64,000 nucleotides of DNA from contig NZ_CAMLHC010000034.1 of NCBI RefSeq assembly GCF_946479755.1, positions 1 to 64,000 of the forward strand, in the 5' to 3' direction. Below, one piece after another: positions 55,905-63,740 of the stretch (positions are counted from its first letter, which is position 1; each line of letters starts with the position of its first letter). Made by a program: the position numbers and the translations under genes. Below the pieces are notes generated by a model. That model searched no databases. It had not been told where the DNA came from and was given only the letters and a program-made list of their open reading frames with translations. Source of the DNA: an uncultured Chitinophaga sp. Lineage in GTDB: Bacteria > Bacteroidota > Bacteroidia > Chitinophagales > Chitinophagaceae.

Positions 55905-56510
55905 TCAGGAAATCATTACACGATGCAATAAAATATTTTGAGGCAATTGTTCCGGTTGACTATTAAAAAACGTTCTTAGTCTCTCCAACCCCCGGGAACG
56001 CCTTACCCGCACGAGGTTATCGGTCATATTTAACTCGGCTGATATTTCTTTGGTGGTAAGTCCTTCTATAAAAGTAAGGTTGAGCACTTTGGCTATAGGT
56101 GCAGGAAGGCGGTCAATTTCTCTCCGGACCTCTGTCCATACTTCCTGGCAGATCATGGCGATATCCGCACCCGCCTCCTCCACCTGTGTTTGTGCGGCTA
56201 TCTGCTCCTGTTTGGTTTCCTTCACATGCAGGTGCCGCAGGTAGCTGTAAGATTTATGCCGCGCTATCACAAAAAGGTAGGCAGCCAGTTGTTTTTCTTT
56301 CCATCCCGCTACCTGCTCCCGGTTACGCCAAAGCTGCATCAGGGTATCCTGCGCAATATCCCTCGCCTCTTCCCTGTTATGGATCAGCGATTCGGAAAAA
56401 AAAACAAGTCGTGGAAAATATTCCGCGAAGATGGCCTTCAAGGCCTCATCCATTCCCCGCGCGATGTTGGCACATATATTCTCTTCAAAAGCTGTCTGCA
56501 ACCTTTTCAC
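55905..56510 (-). CDS. RNA polymerase sigma factor, ECF subfamily (ABC/MutS operon)
   Basis: This 201-residue sigma factor has region 2 (LKAIFAEYFPRLVFFSESLI, DIAQDTLMQLWRNRE) and region 4 (LPAPIAKVLNLTFIEGLTTK, then EISAELNMTDNLVRVRRSRG). No FecR gene follows; the next gene is the GldA-like ATPase. It is therefore either without a classical FecR anti-sigma factor or controlled by one elsewhere. It is the third ECF sigma gene in the window. Confidence 0.9.
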   Translation of the reverse strand: MKRLQTAFEENICANIARGMDEALKAIFAEYFPRLVFFSESLIHNREEARDIAQDTLMQLWRNREQVAGWKEKQLAAYLFVIARHKSYSYLRHLHVKETKQEQIAAQTQVEEAGADIAMICQEVWTEVRREIDRLPAPIAKVLNLTFIEGLTTKEISAELNMTDNLVRVRRSRGLERLRTFFNSQPEQLPQNILLHRVMIS

Positions 56511-56753
56511 AAATAGGTATGTTTATGATCCCGGAAAAAATAATACGCCATCCTTACAATTAAATAAATGCACTCCTATGGGCATATCCCCATCATTCTT
56601 ATGAAGGCCCTCAGCCTATATACACAGGTATAGCTGTTCAGTGGATGCCTGAAAACAACGAATGTGCCTGACTACTAAAGACACATCATTCAGCCCGCGG
56701 TATGACAAAGCCGGAAGATTTTCTTTCCAACCGGCAAACAACAGACAGGCCAG
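56511..56753. other. Divergent intergenic region
   Basis: About 300 bases lie between the ECF sigma gene and the plus-strand gene at 56815. Apart from the promoter candidate at its right end I see no gene, repeat or stable hairpin. The minus-strand open frame here is not supported. Confidence 0.3.
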
Positions 56754-56787
56754 TTTCCGTGGCGCTGCTTTAAATAACCTATATTTG
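56754..56787 (+). promoter_or_regulatory. Bacteroidota-type promoter for the 56815 gene
   Basis: TTTC (56754-56757, one mismatch to TTTG) and TATATTTG (56780-56787, full match to TAnnTTTG) are separated by 22 bases, and the -7 element ends 27 bases before the ATG. The spacing fits the 19-23 base consensus. Confidence 0.5.
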
Positions 56788-56814
56788 GTTTGCACATAAC
56801 AAAATACCCGATCC

Positions 56815-57813
56815 ATGAACGTTCAGCAGCAGGAAGTATGGCAACTGTTATACCCCAGGGTCCCCCAGCACCTGTCCAGGGGCTACCGGAATGGTTTATT
56901 CAATCCGCAAAAGGACCAGTTTTTTGCGGCCACCTTTGTCAGTGAGTTTTCGGATACCGATGACCTGGGCTTTTTAACATCCCTGTTTGACGGGTACTCC
57001 ATCGTCACTACACCTGCGAACCCTCCAGGGCCCACAGCAGCGCCAAAATGGGAACTATCGCCGCCAGGGAGCGGCTTGCAACCCGCTGATTGCAAGGCTT
57101 ATAGTATTATTTTCCAGGGCGCGTTTTATGAAGGTGAATGGACGATTTTGCGATCACTAACGTTGTTTGAGACCGCGGATGAAAAACTGGCCACTAATAC
57201 TATTTTCCCAAAAGACGTTTTTAATCAATCCATTTATGCACCCTGCCAGGAACACTCATATCTTTACAACAACAATGTTGAGCTGTCTGAATTTGCAGCA
57301 GCACCCTTTCTGGTCGCGATCGTTCTAAAACAAGCAAAGGAAAAGCTCAACTATGCTTTCAGGTATTACCTGGAAATAGCCGTGTTACAGTCGCTGGCGG
57401 CGAAACTTCGGATACATTATCCCGACAGATATGATAGCATGACCGGTATGTTTGGAACCGAACATTTCTCCAGCATATTCCCACAGCACAAACGTTTTGT
57501 ATTGCTGGTAACCGGCGCAAAAGGCCTGACCGAGAACAGCTATACCCCCCGGTATCTCCTATACATACAGGAGTCCGGAAACATCTACGAATGGAAATAT
57601 TTCCCTCCCGGCGCAGCCTTTCATTATGCAGAATCTGTCATCGATCAGCTTAAGACGCTTACCTATTGGGATGATGTAAGGTATCTTCACTCCTCCTGTA
57701 CGCTGGATGATGATCGCTTTTGGGAACGATACATTTTCCAACAGGAAAAGGGGGAATATAAATACCTGCAGGAATTGACGTTTAACGGCGAGCATCTGTC
57801 ACGACGACTATGA
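56815..57813 (+). CDS. Hypothetical protein (332 aa)
   Basis: I do not recognise a family. No signal peptide or transmembrane helix is visible. The sequence is mixed alpha/beta with many aromatics; notable pieces are FLTSLFDGYSIVTTPANPPG near residue 50, a helix at ~165-195 (FLVAIVLKQAKEKLNYAFRY) and the C-terminal WERYIFQQEKGEYKYLQ. It has its own good promoter and stands alone between divergent and codirectional genes. Confidence 0.6.
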   Translation: MNVQQQEVWQLLYPRVPQHLSRGYRNGLFNPQKDQFFAATFVSEFSDTDDLGFLTSLFDGYSIVTTPANPPGPTAAPKWELSPPGSGLQPADCKAYSIIFQGAFYEGEWTILRSLTLFETADEKLATNTIFPKDVFNQSIYAPCQEHSYLYNNNVELSEFAAAPFLVAIVLKQAKEKLNYAFRYYLEIAVLQSLAAKLRIHYPDRYDSMTGMFGTEHFSSIFPQHKRFVLLVTGAKGLTENSYTPRYLLYIQESGNIYEWKYFPPGAAFHYAESVIDQLKTLTYWDDVRYLHSSCTLDDDRFWERYIFQQEKGEYKYLQELTFNGEHLSRRL

Positions 57814-57911
57814 TGTCCATTCTTTGACTTTCACAATTATTCCTTTGATAACACCAACCGGCTAAACAACGCGGGGCTATAGCTTTGTATCATCAAAAAA
57901 AGATATACCAT

Positions 57912-58289
57912 ATGAAAGCTCAAGCAAACAACACCGGTGTAGAAGACGAAAAACAACTGATCCTGCTCACGCTGAACAACTATCTCGAGGGCCGTCCGGC
58001 ACTCGACATCGAAAGACTCCGGGCGGCATTTCACCCTGATGCATATATCAGGACCGTGATAGACGGAAAGTTGGTCCAATGGGCACTGCCGCAGTACCTC
58101 GACCTGGTTGCCCAGGCAACATGGCAGGAATGCCACCCCCAAATCCTGTCTTATACCTGGGATGGTGATACCGGGTCAGCCCACGTACAATTGACCTTTG
58201 ATACCTTTCGGTTCATTGATCGATTTAACCTCATAAAGGTAGACGGGAAATGGCTGATCGTGGATAAGGTTTCCTACCGGGAAGAATAA
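57912..58289 (+). CDS. NTF2-like (putative lumazine-binding type) protein
   Basis: This 125-residue cytoplasmic protein has the cone-shaped NTF2-like fold pattern: helix ILLTLNNYLEGR, RLRAAFHPDAYIRTV, then strands ending DRFNLIKVDGKWLIVDKVSY. It resembles the putative lumazine-binding family (PF12893 type), whose ligands are mostly unknown. I chose the ATG at 57912 because the conserved part starts there; an open frame begins nine codons earlier. Followed by an inverted repeat at 58344-58376. Confidence 0.75.
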   Translation: MKAQANNTGVEDEKQLILLTLNNYLEGRPALDIERLRAAFHPDAYIRTVIDGKLVQWALPQYLDLVAQATWQECHPQILSYTWDGDTGSAHVQLTFDTFRFIDRFNLIKVDGKWLIVDKVSYREE

Positions 58290-58343
58290 CGCCCATATAT
58301 ATTCAGCTATCTTTTTCCTGACGTAAGTAATAGTAACCCAACC

Positions 58344-58376
58344 TTTACTCCTGGTTCCCGAATGACCAGGAGTAAA
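58344..58376. terminator. Inverted repeat, possible terminator after NTF2-like gene
   Basis: TTTACTCCTGGT pairs perfectly with ACCAGGAGTAAA (12 pairs, nine-base loop), 54 bases after the stop codon. It lacks a T run on the plus strand, so termination is possible but not assured. The ~240 bases from here to the GH18 start hold nothing else I can support. Confidence 0.45.
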
Positions 58377-58619
58377 AGACGTGTAAGTTAGCCCGCGACC
58401 TACCAGAATATCATTAAACTGGTATAATAAATTGTTCCTCCATTAAAAAAGTCTATTGGGTAGCAACCGAAAGCCTGGTGGCCACTCACTTTATGTCATT
58501 AAAATAAATTCCTGCGAACAAGGGTAAAAAATGGAGATGGTGGTATCATAATAATGTTGCTCTCCCGATACGAGAAACATCCATTATTATCACTTTACAT
58601 ATATCCACAACCAAAAAAT

Positions 58620-59597
58620 ATGAAAAAAACGCAATTAGCCACATTTCTATCTTGCGCCTTGAGTATAACTTCCTGCACAAAGCAAGGCGCCGATAAAATA
58701 ATTGGCCAAGCAGCAATGGACGGCACTTCACACCATCTGGAAAATCTGAAAGCCTATAAATCGGGCCCACATCCTTTAATGGCAGGCTATTTCAATAAAT
58801 TAGAAGAAACCGGAGAACAGGGGTTTGCCAGCCTGCGCAATATACCAGACAGCGTTGATATTGTCGACATATTTACTAACATGCACCGTAGTAACGAAAA
58901 GCTATGGGCGAAAAAAGACGCTATTAAAAAGGACATAGCACTGCTGAAGGAAAAAGGAACCAAAGTAGTTAACGGGTTCTGGATGACTGACTACGAACGC
59001 TATAAACACGCAGACGGCACACCACTCGGGGATAACGAAAAGGATTATGCCTTGTTTGCAGACAGCGTATATTTTTATTCCGTTGAATGGGGGCTGGATG
59101 GGGTTGATATGGATATGGAACCTTTTATAATTTATCCAAAAGCAAAAACAATTGGAATACTGAATGCTTTGAGCAAGCGTTTTGGACCACAATCAGGTAA
59201 TAAGAACCTCTTCATATTCGATACGGACCAAAAAAGTGGCTCCGAAATATTTAATATTTTTAATGAGACTAAAGCAAATTATGACTATGTATTCTTCCAG
59301 TCATACAATTGTCATGGCGACTACTGGCATGGTGACGCCGCAGCGCTGACAGCCACCATGGACAGTTACACGAAAAATTTTGACAAGAAAAAATTTTTAG
59401 CTTTTACCAATGGACAGAAAACCTGTGCCTGGGATATGAGTAATTTCTCTGGCGGGAAGAGGGCACAAATAGTTGAATATGCAGACTGGGCTGTTAAAAA
59501 CAAGGCGGGCGGCGTTGGTATATATGGAATCAACTATGATTACAACAACAATAACTATCAAAATGTAAAAGCAGCGATTAAATTAATGAATCCGTAG
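58620..59597 (+). CDS. GH18-family lipoprotein, endo-beta-N-acetylglucosaminidase-like
   Basis: This 325-residue lipoprotein (signal MKKTQLATFLSCALSITSC, lipidated Cys at 19) belongs to glycoside hydrolase family 18. Residues 160-167 read DGVDMDME, the DGxDxDxE active-site motif with E167 as proton donor. Upstream MAGYFNKLEETG and the later FFQSYNCHGDYWHG and GGVGIYGINYDY fit the endo-beta-N-acetylglucosaminidase F/H-type TIM barrel more than chitinases. It would release N-glycans or cut GlcNAc-linked chains at the cell surface. Start chosen at the ATG giving the lipobox. Followed by a strong terminator. Confidence 0.82.
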   Translation: MKKTQLATFLSCALSITSCTKQGADKIIGQAAMDGTSHHLENLKAYKSGPHPLMAGYFNKLEETGEQGFASLRNIPDSVDIVDIFTNMHRSNEKLWAKKDAIKKDIALLKEKGTKVVNGFWMTDYERYKHADGTPLGDNEKDYALFADSVYFYSVEWGLDGVDMDMEPFIIYPKAKTIGILNALSKRFGPQSGNKNLFIFDTDQKSGSEIFNIFNETKANYDYVFFQSYNCHGDYWHGDAAALTATMDSYTKNFDKKKFLAFTNGQKTCAWDMSNFSGGKRAQIVEYADWAVKNKAGGVGIYGINYDYNNNNYQNVKAAIKLMNP

Positions 59598-59637
59598 CAT
59601 TTTATAATAAGTGTACACTAATAATGTAGCACAGCAT

Positions 59638-59673
59638 AAAAAAAGGCGTCTTCCAGCTGGAAGACGCCTTTTT
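59638..59673. terminator. Bidirectional terminator after GH18 gene
   Basis: An 18-base half-site beginning AAAAAAGGCGTCTTCC is mirrored perfectly (59638-59655 with 59656-59673), with A and T runs at the ends. It lies between convergent genes. Confidence 0.85.
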
Positions 59674-59753
59674 TATCAGTTCCTGATGAAAGTGGCAGGA
59701 AGGCGATTGGTCGCTTAAGGTATAATTCGTGATATAACTACGATTAACATTAA

Positions 59754-60221
59754 TTAATACGGAATATTTAATGCCGTCACATTTTTTATCTCCCCTAATA
59801 CAAATGAACTTTGCATTTTGACAATGCCGTGGACTTTCGTCAATTTTTCAAACGCAAAATAGTTATAGTGATCGAGGTCTTTGAGCACAACTTTTATCAG
59901 GAAATCGTGTACTCCACCAGTAGAATAGCACTCCACTATCTCTTCAATATTCCTGATTTCCTCCTGGAAACGTCTGATATGTTCATCATCATGTACAGCC
60001 AGAGACACATTGCAAAAAACGATCAATGGCAATCCCACTTTTTTATTATCCAGTAAAGCCACATATCGCTTAATGTACCCCTCATTTTCCAGCCGTTTTA
60101 TACGCTCATAAAGGGGGGTCTTGGATATGTGCAACAAGTCTGACAGCTCTTTCACGTTCAGCTTGGCATTATCCTGCAAGGCACTTAATATACCAACATC
60201 TGTTTTATCCAGTTTCGCCAT
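59754..60221 (-). CDS. Lrp/AsnC-family transcriptional regulator
   Basis: This 155-residue regulator has an N-terminal winged helix-turn-helix (residues ~4-55: LDKTDVGILSALQDNAKLNV, LLHISKTPLYERIKRLENEG) and a C-terminal RAM/AsnC ligand-binding domain (~65-150, with VECYSTGGVHDFLIKVV). It probably binds an amino acid as an octamer. It is divergent from the DUF2000 gene, and repeats in the intergenic region look like its operator. Confidence 0.92.
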   Translation of the reverse strand: MAKLDKTDVGILSALQDNAKLNVKELSDLLHISKTPLYERIKRLENEGYIKRYVALLDNKKVGLPLIVFCNVSLAVHDDEHIRRFQEEIRNIEEIVECYSTGGVHDFLIKVVLKDLDHYNYFAFEKLTKVHGIVKMQSSFVLGEIKNVTALNIPY

Positions 60222-60260
60222 GGTCTTTTTTCCTGTTCTTAATGTTTTAAAGCGATTGAA

Positions 60261-60305
60261 TTAGGAATTGTTCGTAAAAAACAAATCAAACTTAGGAATA
60301 ATTCC
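60261..60305. promoter_or_regulatory. Putative Lrp/AsnC operator between divergent genes
   Basis: TTAGGAAT occurs at 60261-60268 and 60292-60299, 31 bases apart (about three helical turns, so on the same face). The second copy is part of a perfect palindrome GGAATAATTCC at 60295-60305. This phased layout fits binding by an Lrp-type multimer controlling itself and the DUF2000 gene. Confidence 0.5.
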
Positions 60306-60376
60306 CAAAATTACAACCTATAATAACACAAAAACACCATTTTATATAAATTCGCCAGAACAATAGATCTAAAATC

Positions 60377-60814
60377 ATGAACAATACCGGAGTAACTATC
60401 GAATCAAAGAAATGTGTATTGATAATAGACAATACCCAGCCAACAGGCGTTATCGCCAATACCTCAAGCATCTTGTCGATCACCCTGGGTAAACAGCTGG
60501 GAAGTATCATAGGACAGGATGTGTATGATAAGCAGGGAGAAAAACATCCCGGCATCACACAAATACCTATTCCCATATTAGGAACATCGCCGGAGAAAAT
60601 AAAAGAGATCCGCAGGCACCTGCTCACCCTCTTTATAGAAGACATCGTACTGGTAGACTTTTCTGATGTGGCCCAAAAATCCAGGACATACGATCAGTAT
60701 GAAAACGCTATGCTTACAACAGACGAAAATGACATCCGCTACATCGGCATAGCGGTTTATGGCGACAAAAAACTCATAAATAAGGTGACCGGAAATTTAA
60801 GTTTGATTAAATAG
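60377..60814 (+). CDS. DUF2000-family protein
   Basis: This 145-residue cytoplasmic protein shows the DUF2000 pattern: CVLIIDNTQPTGVIANTSSI, GKQLGSIIGQDVYDK, HPGITQIPIPILG and DFSDVAQKSRTYDQY. The fold is peptidyl-tRNA hydrolase 2-like; the physiological role is unknown. Such genes are often divergent from Lrp/AsnC regulators, as here, which suggests an amino-acid-related stress or transport role. Confidence 0.8.
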   Translation: MNNTGVTIESKKCVLIIDNTQPTGVIANTSSILSITLGKQLGSIIGQDVYDKQGEKHPGITQIPIPILGTSPEKIKEIRRHLLTLFIEDIVLVDFSDVAQKSRTYDQYENAMLTTDENDIRYIGIAVYGDKKLINKVTGNLSLIK

Positions 60815-60882
60815 GCACGCCTCTTCCGGCATATACGGAAAATGGGGTTGAATACTACCATGCACAGCGGGGCGGTTCACTT

Positions 60883-61596
60883 TCAGAGGTATCGTTGTTT
60901 CATCAATTCGTATACGGAAGTGGGATGATAGCGCGCGTTTTTATCAAGGTAGCTTCTCCGCCATAGTTCATTCCAGCAGTGGATGGCCAGGGTCTGAGGC
61001 GCAGGTTCGTAGGTATACTCCCCGATCAGTTGATACATGTCGTAGTAGTTGATCGGACAAAACACTTCCGGTGTTCGTGCATGTTCCTCCAGTTTGTGTT
61101 TAGCGACCACCTTACAAAAAAAATCGGGTCCCAGTTCTCCCCATTGCATGTTTTTCAGGCCGCGTAATTCAATATAGTTCAGGCACTCCTCCAGCAAGGG
61201 AGCTCCGGCGGGAGCTTTGATAAATCCGCAATTGATCTGCACCTCCCGTTCATTGTCATATTCAGAAGAAAAACAATATTCCGATGATATGCGGAAAGGC
61301 TGCAGGCAGACGCAGTCCATATCGATCCAGCAGCCCCCTTTATCATAAAGCAATTTATACCGGAAAAAATCCGAAAAGCAGCCCCAGCTGCCGTAAGCAT
61401 CTGTAAACAGTGCATCCCGGGAAATAATGGTACCCGCATCTTTGACAGTAATTCCTTCAGGCAAGTCCTCCACAGGATCGTAAGTATACAAATGGAACTC
61501 ATGACCGTGACTTACAAAGGACTTCAAGCAAAGTTTTTCAAGTGTGCTGAGTTTAGTGCCAATCCAAAGGCTTTGCATAACATTAACGGATATCAT
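60883..61596 (-). CDS. GT32-like glycosyltransferase (DXD sugar-transferase)
   Basis: This 237-residue protein resembles family 32 / capsular-polysaccharide-type glycosyltransferases. It starts with MQSLWIGTKLSTLEKL, has SDFFRYKLLYDKGGCWIDMD with the DXD-type D92-M93-D94 metal site, NCGFIKAPAGAPLLEECLN and a C-terminal AIHCWNELW. It transfers a hexose from a nucleotide sugar; the acceptor is unknown. The ATG at 61578 (MQSLW) is an alternative start. It lies between the DUF2000 gene and the divergent serine hydrolase, near a possible NRPS locus, so a role in decorating a secreted metabolite is possible. Confidence 0.82.
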   Translation of the reverse strand: MISVNVMQSLWIGTKLSTLEKLCLKSFVSHGHEFHLYTYDPVEDLPEGITVKDAGTIISRDALFTDAYGSWGCFSDFFRYKLLYDKGGCWIDMDCVCLQPFRISSEYCFSSEYDNEREVQINCGFIKAPAGAPLLEECLNYIELRGLKNMQWGELGPDFFCKVVAKHKLEEHARTPEVFCPINYYDMYQLIGEYTYEPAPQTLAIHCWNELWRRSYLDKNARYHPTSVYELMKQRYL

Positions 61597-61733
61597 TGCT
61601 GAAATTTTTATGGATAAACATGTATTTGTTGATTATTACCTGTTAACAGCCGTCTGGCTGCTCTATATGAATAAATTTTTATCCTTTGACATTTTTCCTA
61701 TTTTCGTTTAACTATTCATCAAAAAATTAACCC

Positions 61734-62864
61734 ATGCGATATCTATCCGCTGTTGGCAGTGCAATGCTGCTTGTACTCCATATCACCATTGCCTCAGCAC
61801 AGATAAAAGCCCTCAATGGAAAGATAATCCCGGCGGAAACAATGACCCGATTTCTAAAAGCGGAAATGGATTCCTTCCACATACCCGGATTATCGATTGC
61901 TTTTATCAGTGACAATAAAATAGTATATCACAATGCACTGGGTTATGCCGACATCGCCTCCGCAAGAAAAGTTAACGACGAAACCTTGTTTGAATCGGCC
62001 TCCATGAGTAAAACAGTTTTCGCCTTCTTCATTCTCAGGATGGCGGAAAAAGGTGTTATTGCGCTGGACACCCCCTTGTATACCTATCTTCCCAATCCGG
62101 ATATCGCTTACGATGAAAGATACAAGCTCATTACAGCAAGGATGGTCCTGGAACACACGACAGGCATGCCAAACTGGCGCGAATATGACCTGGCAGACTC
62201 ATCTCTGCATATCAAAAAAGGTATGCTCTATCTCAAATTCAAGCCAGGAACAGCTTTCTCCTATTCCGGCGAAGCATATCAATACCTGACAGACGTAATT
62301 GCCCATTTATTGCACACCAACACTACAGACCTCGGTGATATCGTATACCGTGAAGTTTGTGCGCCACTGGGAATGAAACATGCCTATTTTTCCTGGAACA
62401 ACTATCTGCAGGAACACCGCGCCACCGGCTACCGGCTGCAGCACGACAGCGTCAATACCCCCGGCGAGTTAAAAAAATTCGAAACTTTCAGTGCGGCAGG
62501 CGGCCTGCGCACCAGCGCCCTGGATTATGCGCACTTTCTCATAGCGCTGCTCGAAGAAAAAGGGCTGAAAAAAAGCTCTTTCCGGGAAATGCTGAAGCCC
62601 GGCGTGTACCTTACCGACACCGGCATGATAAAGGAAACCGGAGAGGCGTGGGGACTGGGACTGGCCATCAAACAAACACCTTACGGCATAAGGTACATGC
62701 ACAGCGGCAACAATGGTGACTTCACAGCCTATTTTGTTATCTATAAGGAAAAAAAATCCGGTTTTGTCTTTCTCGTTAATAACAGCGAAGCGGGCGAACT
62801 TTTCGAAAAATTGTTACCTTTTTTTACGGATGGGGCCACTGGTACTGAAGTACTCTCCAAATAA
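61734..62864 (+). CDS. Serine hydrolase, class C beta-lactamase/esterase family
   Basis: This 376-residue exported protein has a signal peptide ending around residue 22 (IASAQ). The active-site SxxK is S90-M-S-K93 (ESASMSKTVF), the YxN-like motif is YSGEAYQYL, and the third motif is HSGNNGDF. The family includes beta-lactamases, DD-peptidases and esterases; several members trim or activate natural products. It is convergent with the racemase gene 45 bases away. Function unassigned. Confidence 0.85.
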   Translation: MRYLSAVGSAMLLVLHITIASAQIKALNGKIIPAETMTRFLKAEMDSFHIPGLSIAFISDNKIVYHNALGYADIASARKVNDETLFESASMSKTVFAFFILRMAEKGVIALDTPLYTYLPNPDIAYDERYKLITARMVLEHTTGMPNWREYDLADSSLHIKKGMLYLKFKPGTAFSYSGEAYQYLTDVIAHLLHTNTTDLGDIVYREVCAPLGMKHAYFSWNNYLQEHRATGYRLQHDSVNTPGELKKFETFSAAGGLRTSALDYAHFLIALLEEKGLKKSSFREMLKPGVYLTDTGMIKETGEAWGLGLAIKQTPYGIRYMHSGNNGDFTAYFVIYKEKKSGFVFLVNNSEAGELFEKLLPFFTDGATGTEVLSK

Positions 62865-62909
62865 ACAAGCGGCACTTATCAGGTACACGCAGGAGCTGAT
62901 CCTCCGGCA

Positions 62910-63719
62910 TCACAAAAAATGATTGAAGGCATCAGCTGATATAAATGACCGCGCGTTTTTAGGCGGCATCCCGGCCGTAGCCTCCCTGATCAGGGCCATA
63001 GCAAGTGATTGCGTAGAATCAACGATCCGCACGTTCCCCGATAACGAATCATAGGGAAGCAGAGACAGTTCGGTACATCCGAGAATAATAGTATCTGCCC
63101 CCCTGTCTCTCATGTAGTTAACAGCGCTGGTCCAAAGTAACTTTGCCTGCTCACTGACAGGATTTGATTTTGCCTTGAGACCAAACTCCGGGTCATATAT
63201 TATCCTGTGTATGACTTCCTGCTGAAAAGAAAAATCGGGAATGGCCGTCTCAAATCCCATTCTTTCCAGCATATTGTTATAAACGCCGGACCTATATGTT
63301 CCGTTGGTGGCCAAAACCCCTATCCTGCGGGCCTGGGGATATTGCTGGATAATATACCGGCCGGTTTCTTCCGGCATGTTCAGTACCCTCACCAGGCTCT
63401 GCACTTTTGCAAGCTCTTCCAGCACCACATTATAAATAGCGGGGGAATAGGATGTATTACAGGCGATACCGATCACCCCGGCGCCGGCAACTTCCAGTTT
63501 TCTGATGATTTCCACAATGCTGTAAGCCGGATTTACACTGAGTGTACCGTCGAGAAAAGAAGTTCTATCTACAATATCTCCGGGAAAAGACATCAGCATG
63601 GCAGAAAGATGTTCCTGATCCGTTGCCGCGACGGTATAACGCACGATGCTGTTATACAGGGCAATGCCCGCCTGTGGCCCCATGCCCCCTACTATTCCAA
63701 TAATCCTGTTATTTTCCAT
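62910..63719 (-). CDS. Aspartate/glutamate racemase family protein
   Basis: This 269-residue racemase has the GIVGGMGPQAGIALYNSIV start, the first catalytic-type Cys in GIACNTSYSPAIYN and the second in IILGCTELSLLPYDS, the two-Cys arrangement of PLP-independent Asp/Glu racemases. It would make D-Asp or D-Glu in the cytoplasm. It lies 21 bases downstream of the possible condensation-domain gene on the same strand, so it may supply a D-amino acid to a nonribosomal peptide. Confidence 0.87.
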   Translation of the reverse strand: MENNRIIGIVGGMGPQAGIALYNSIVRYTVAATDQEHLSAMLMSFPGDIVDRTSFLDGTLSVNPAYSIVEIIRKLEVAGAGVIGIACNTSYSPAIYNVVLEELAKVQSLVRVLNMPEETGRYIIQQYPQARRIGVLATNGTYRSGVYNNMLERMGFETAIPDFSFQQEVIHRIIYDPEFGLKAKSNPVSEQAKLLWTSAVNYMRDRGADTIILGCTELSLLPYDSLSGNVRIVDSTQSLAMALIREATAGMPPKNARSFISADAFNHFL

Positions 63720-63740
63720 GATCAGCCTTTTAAGTGATTA

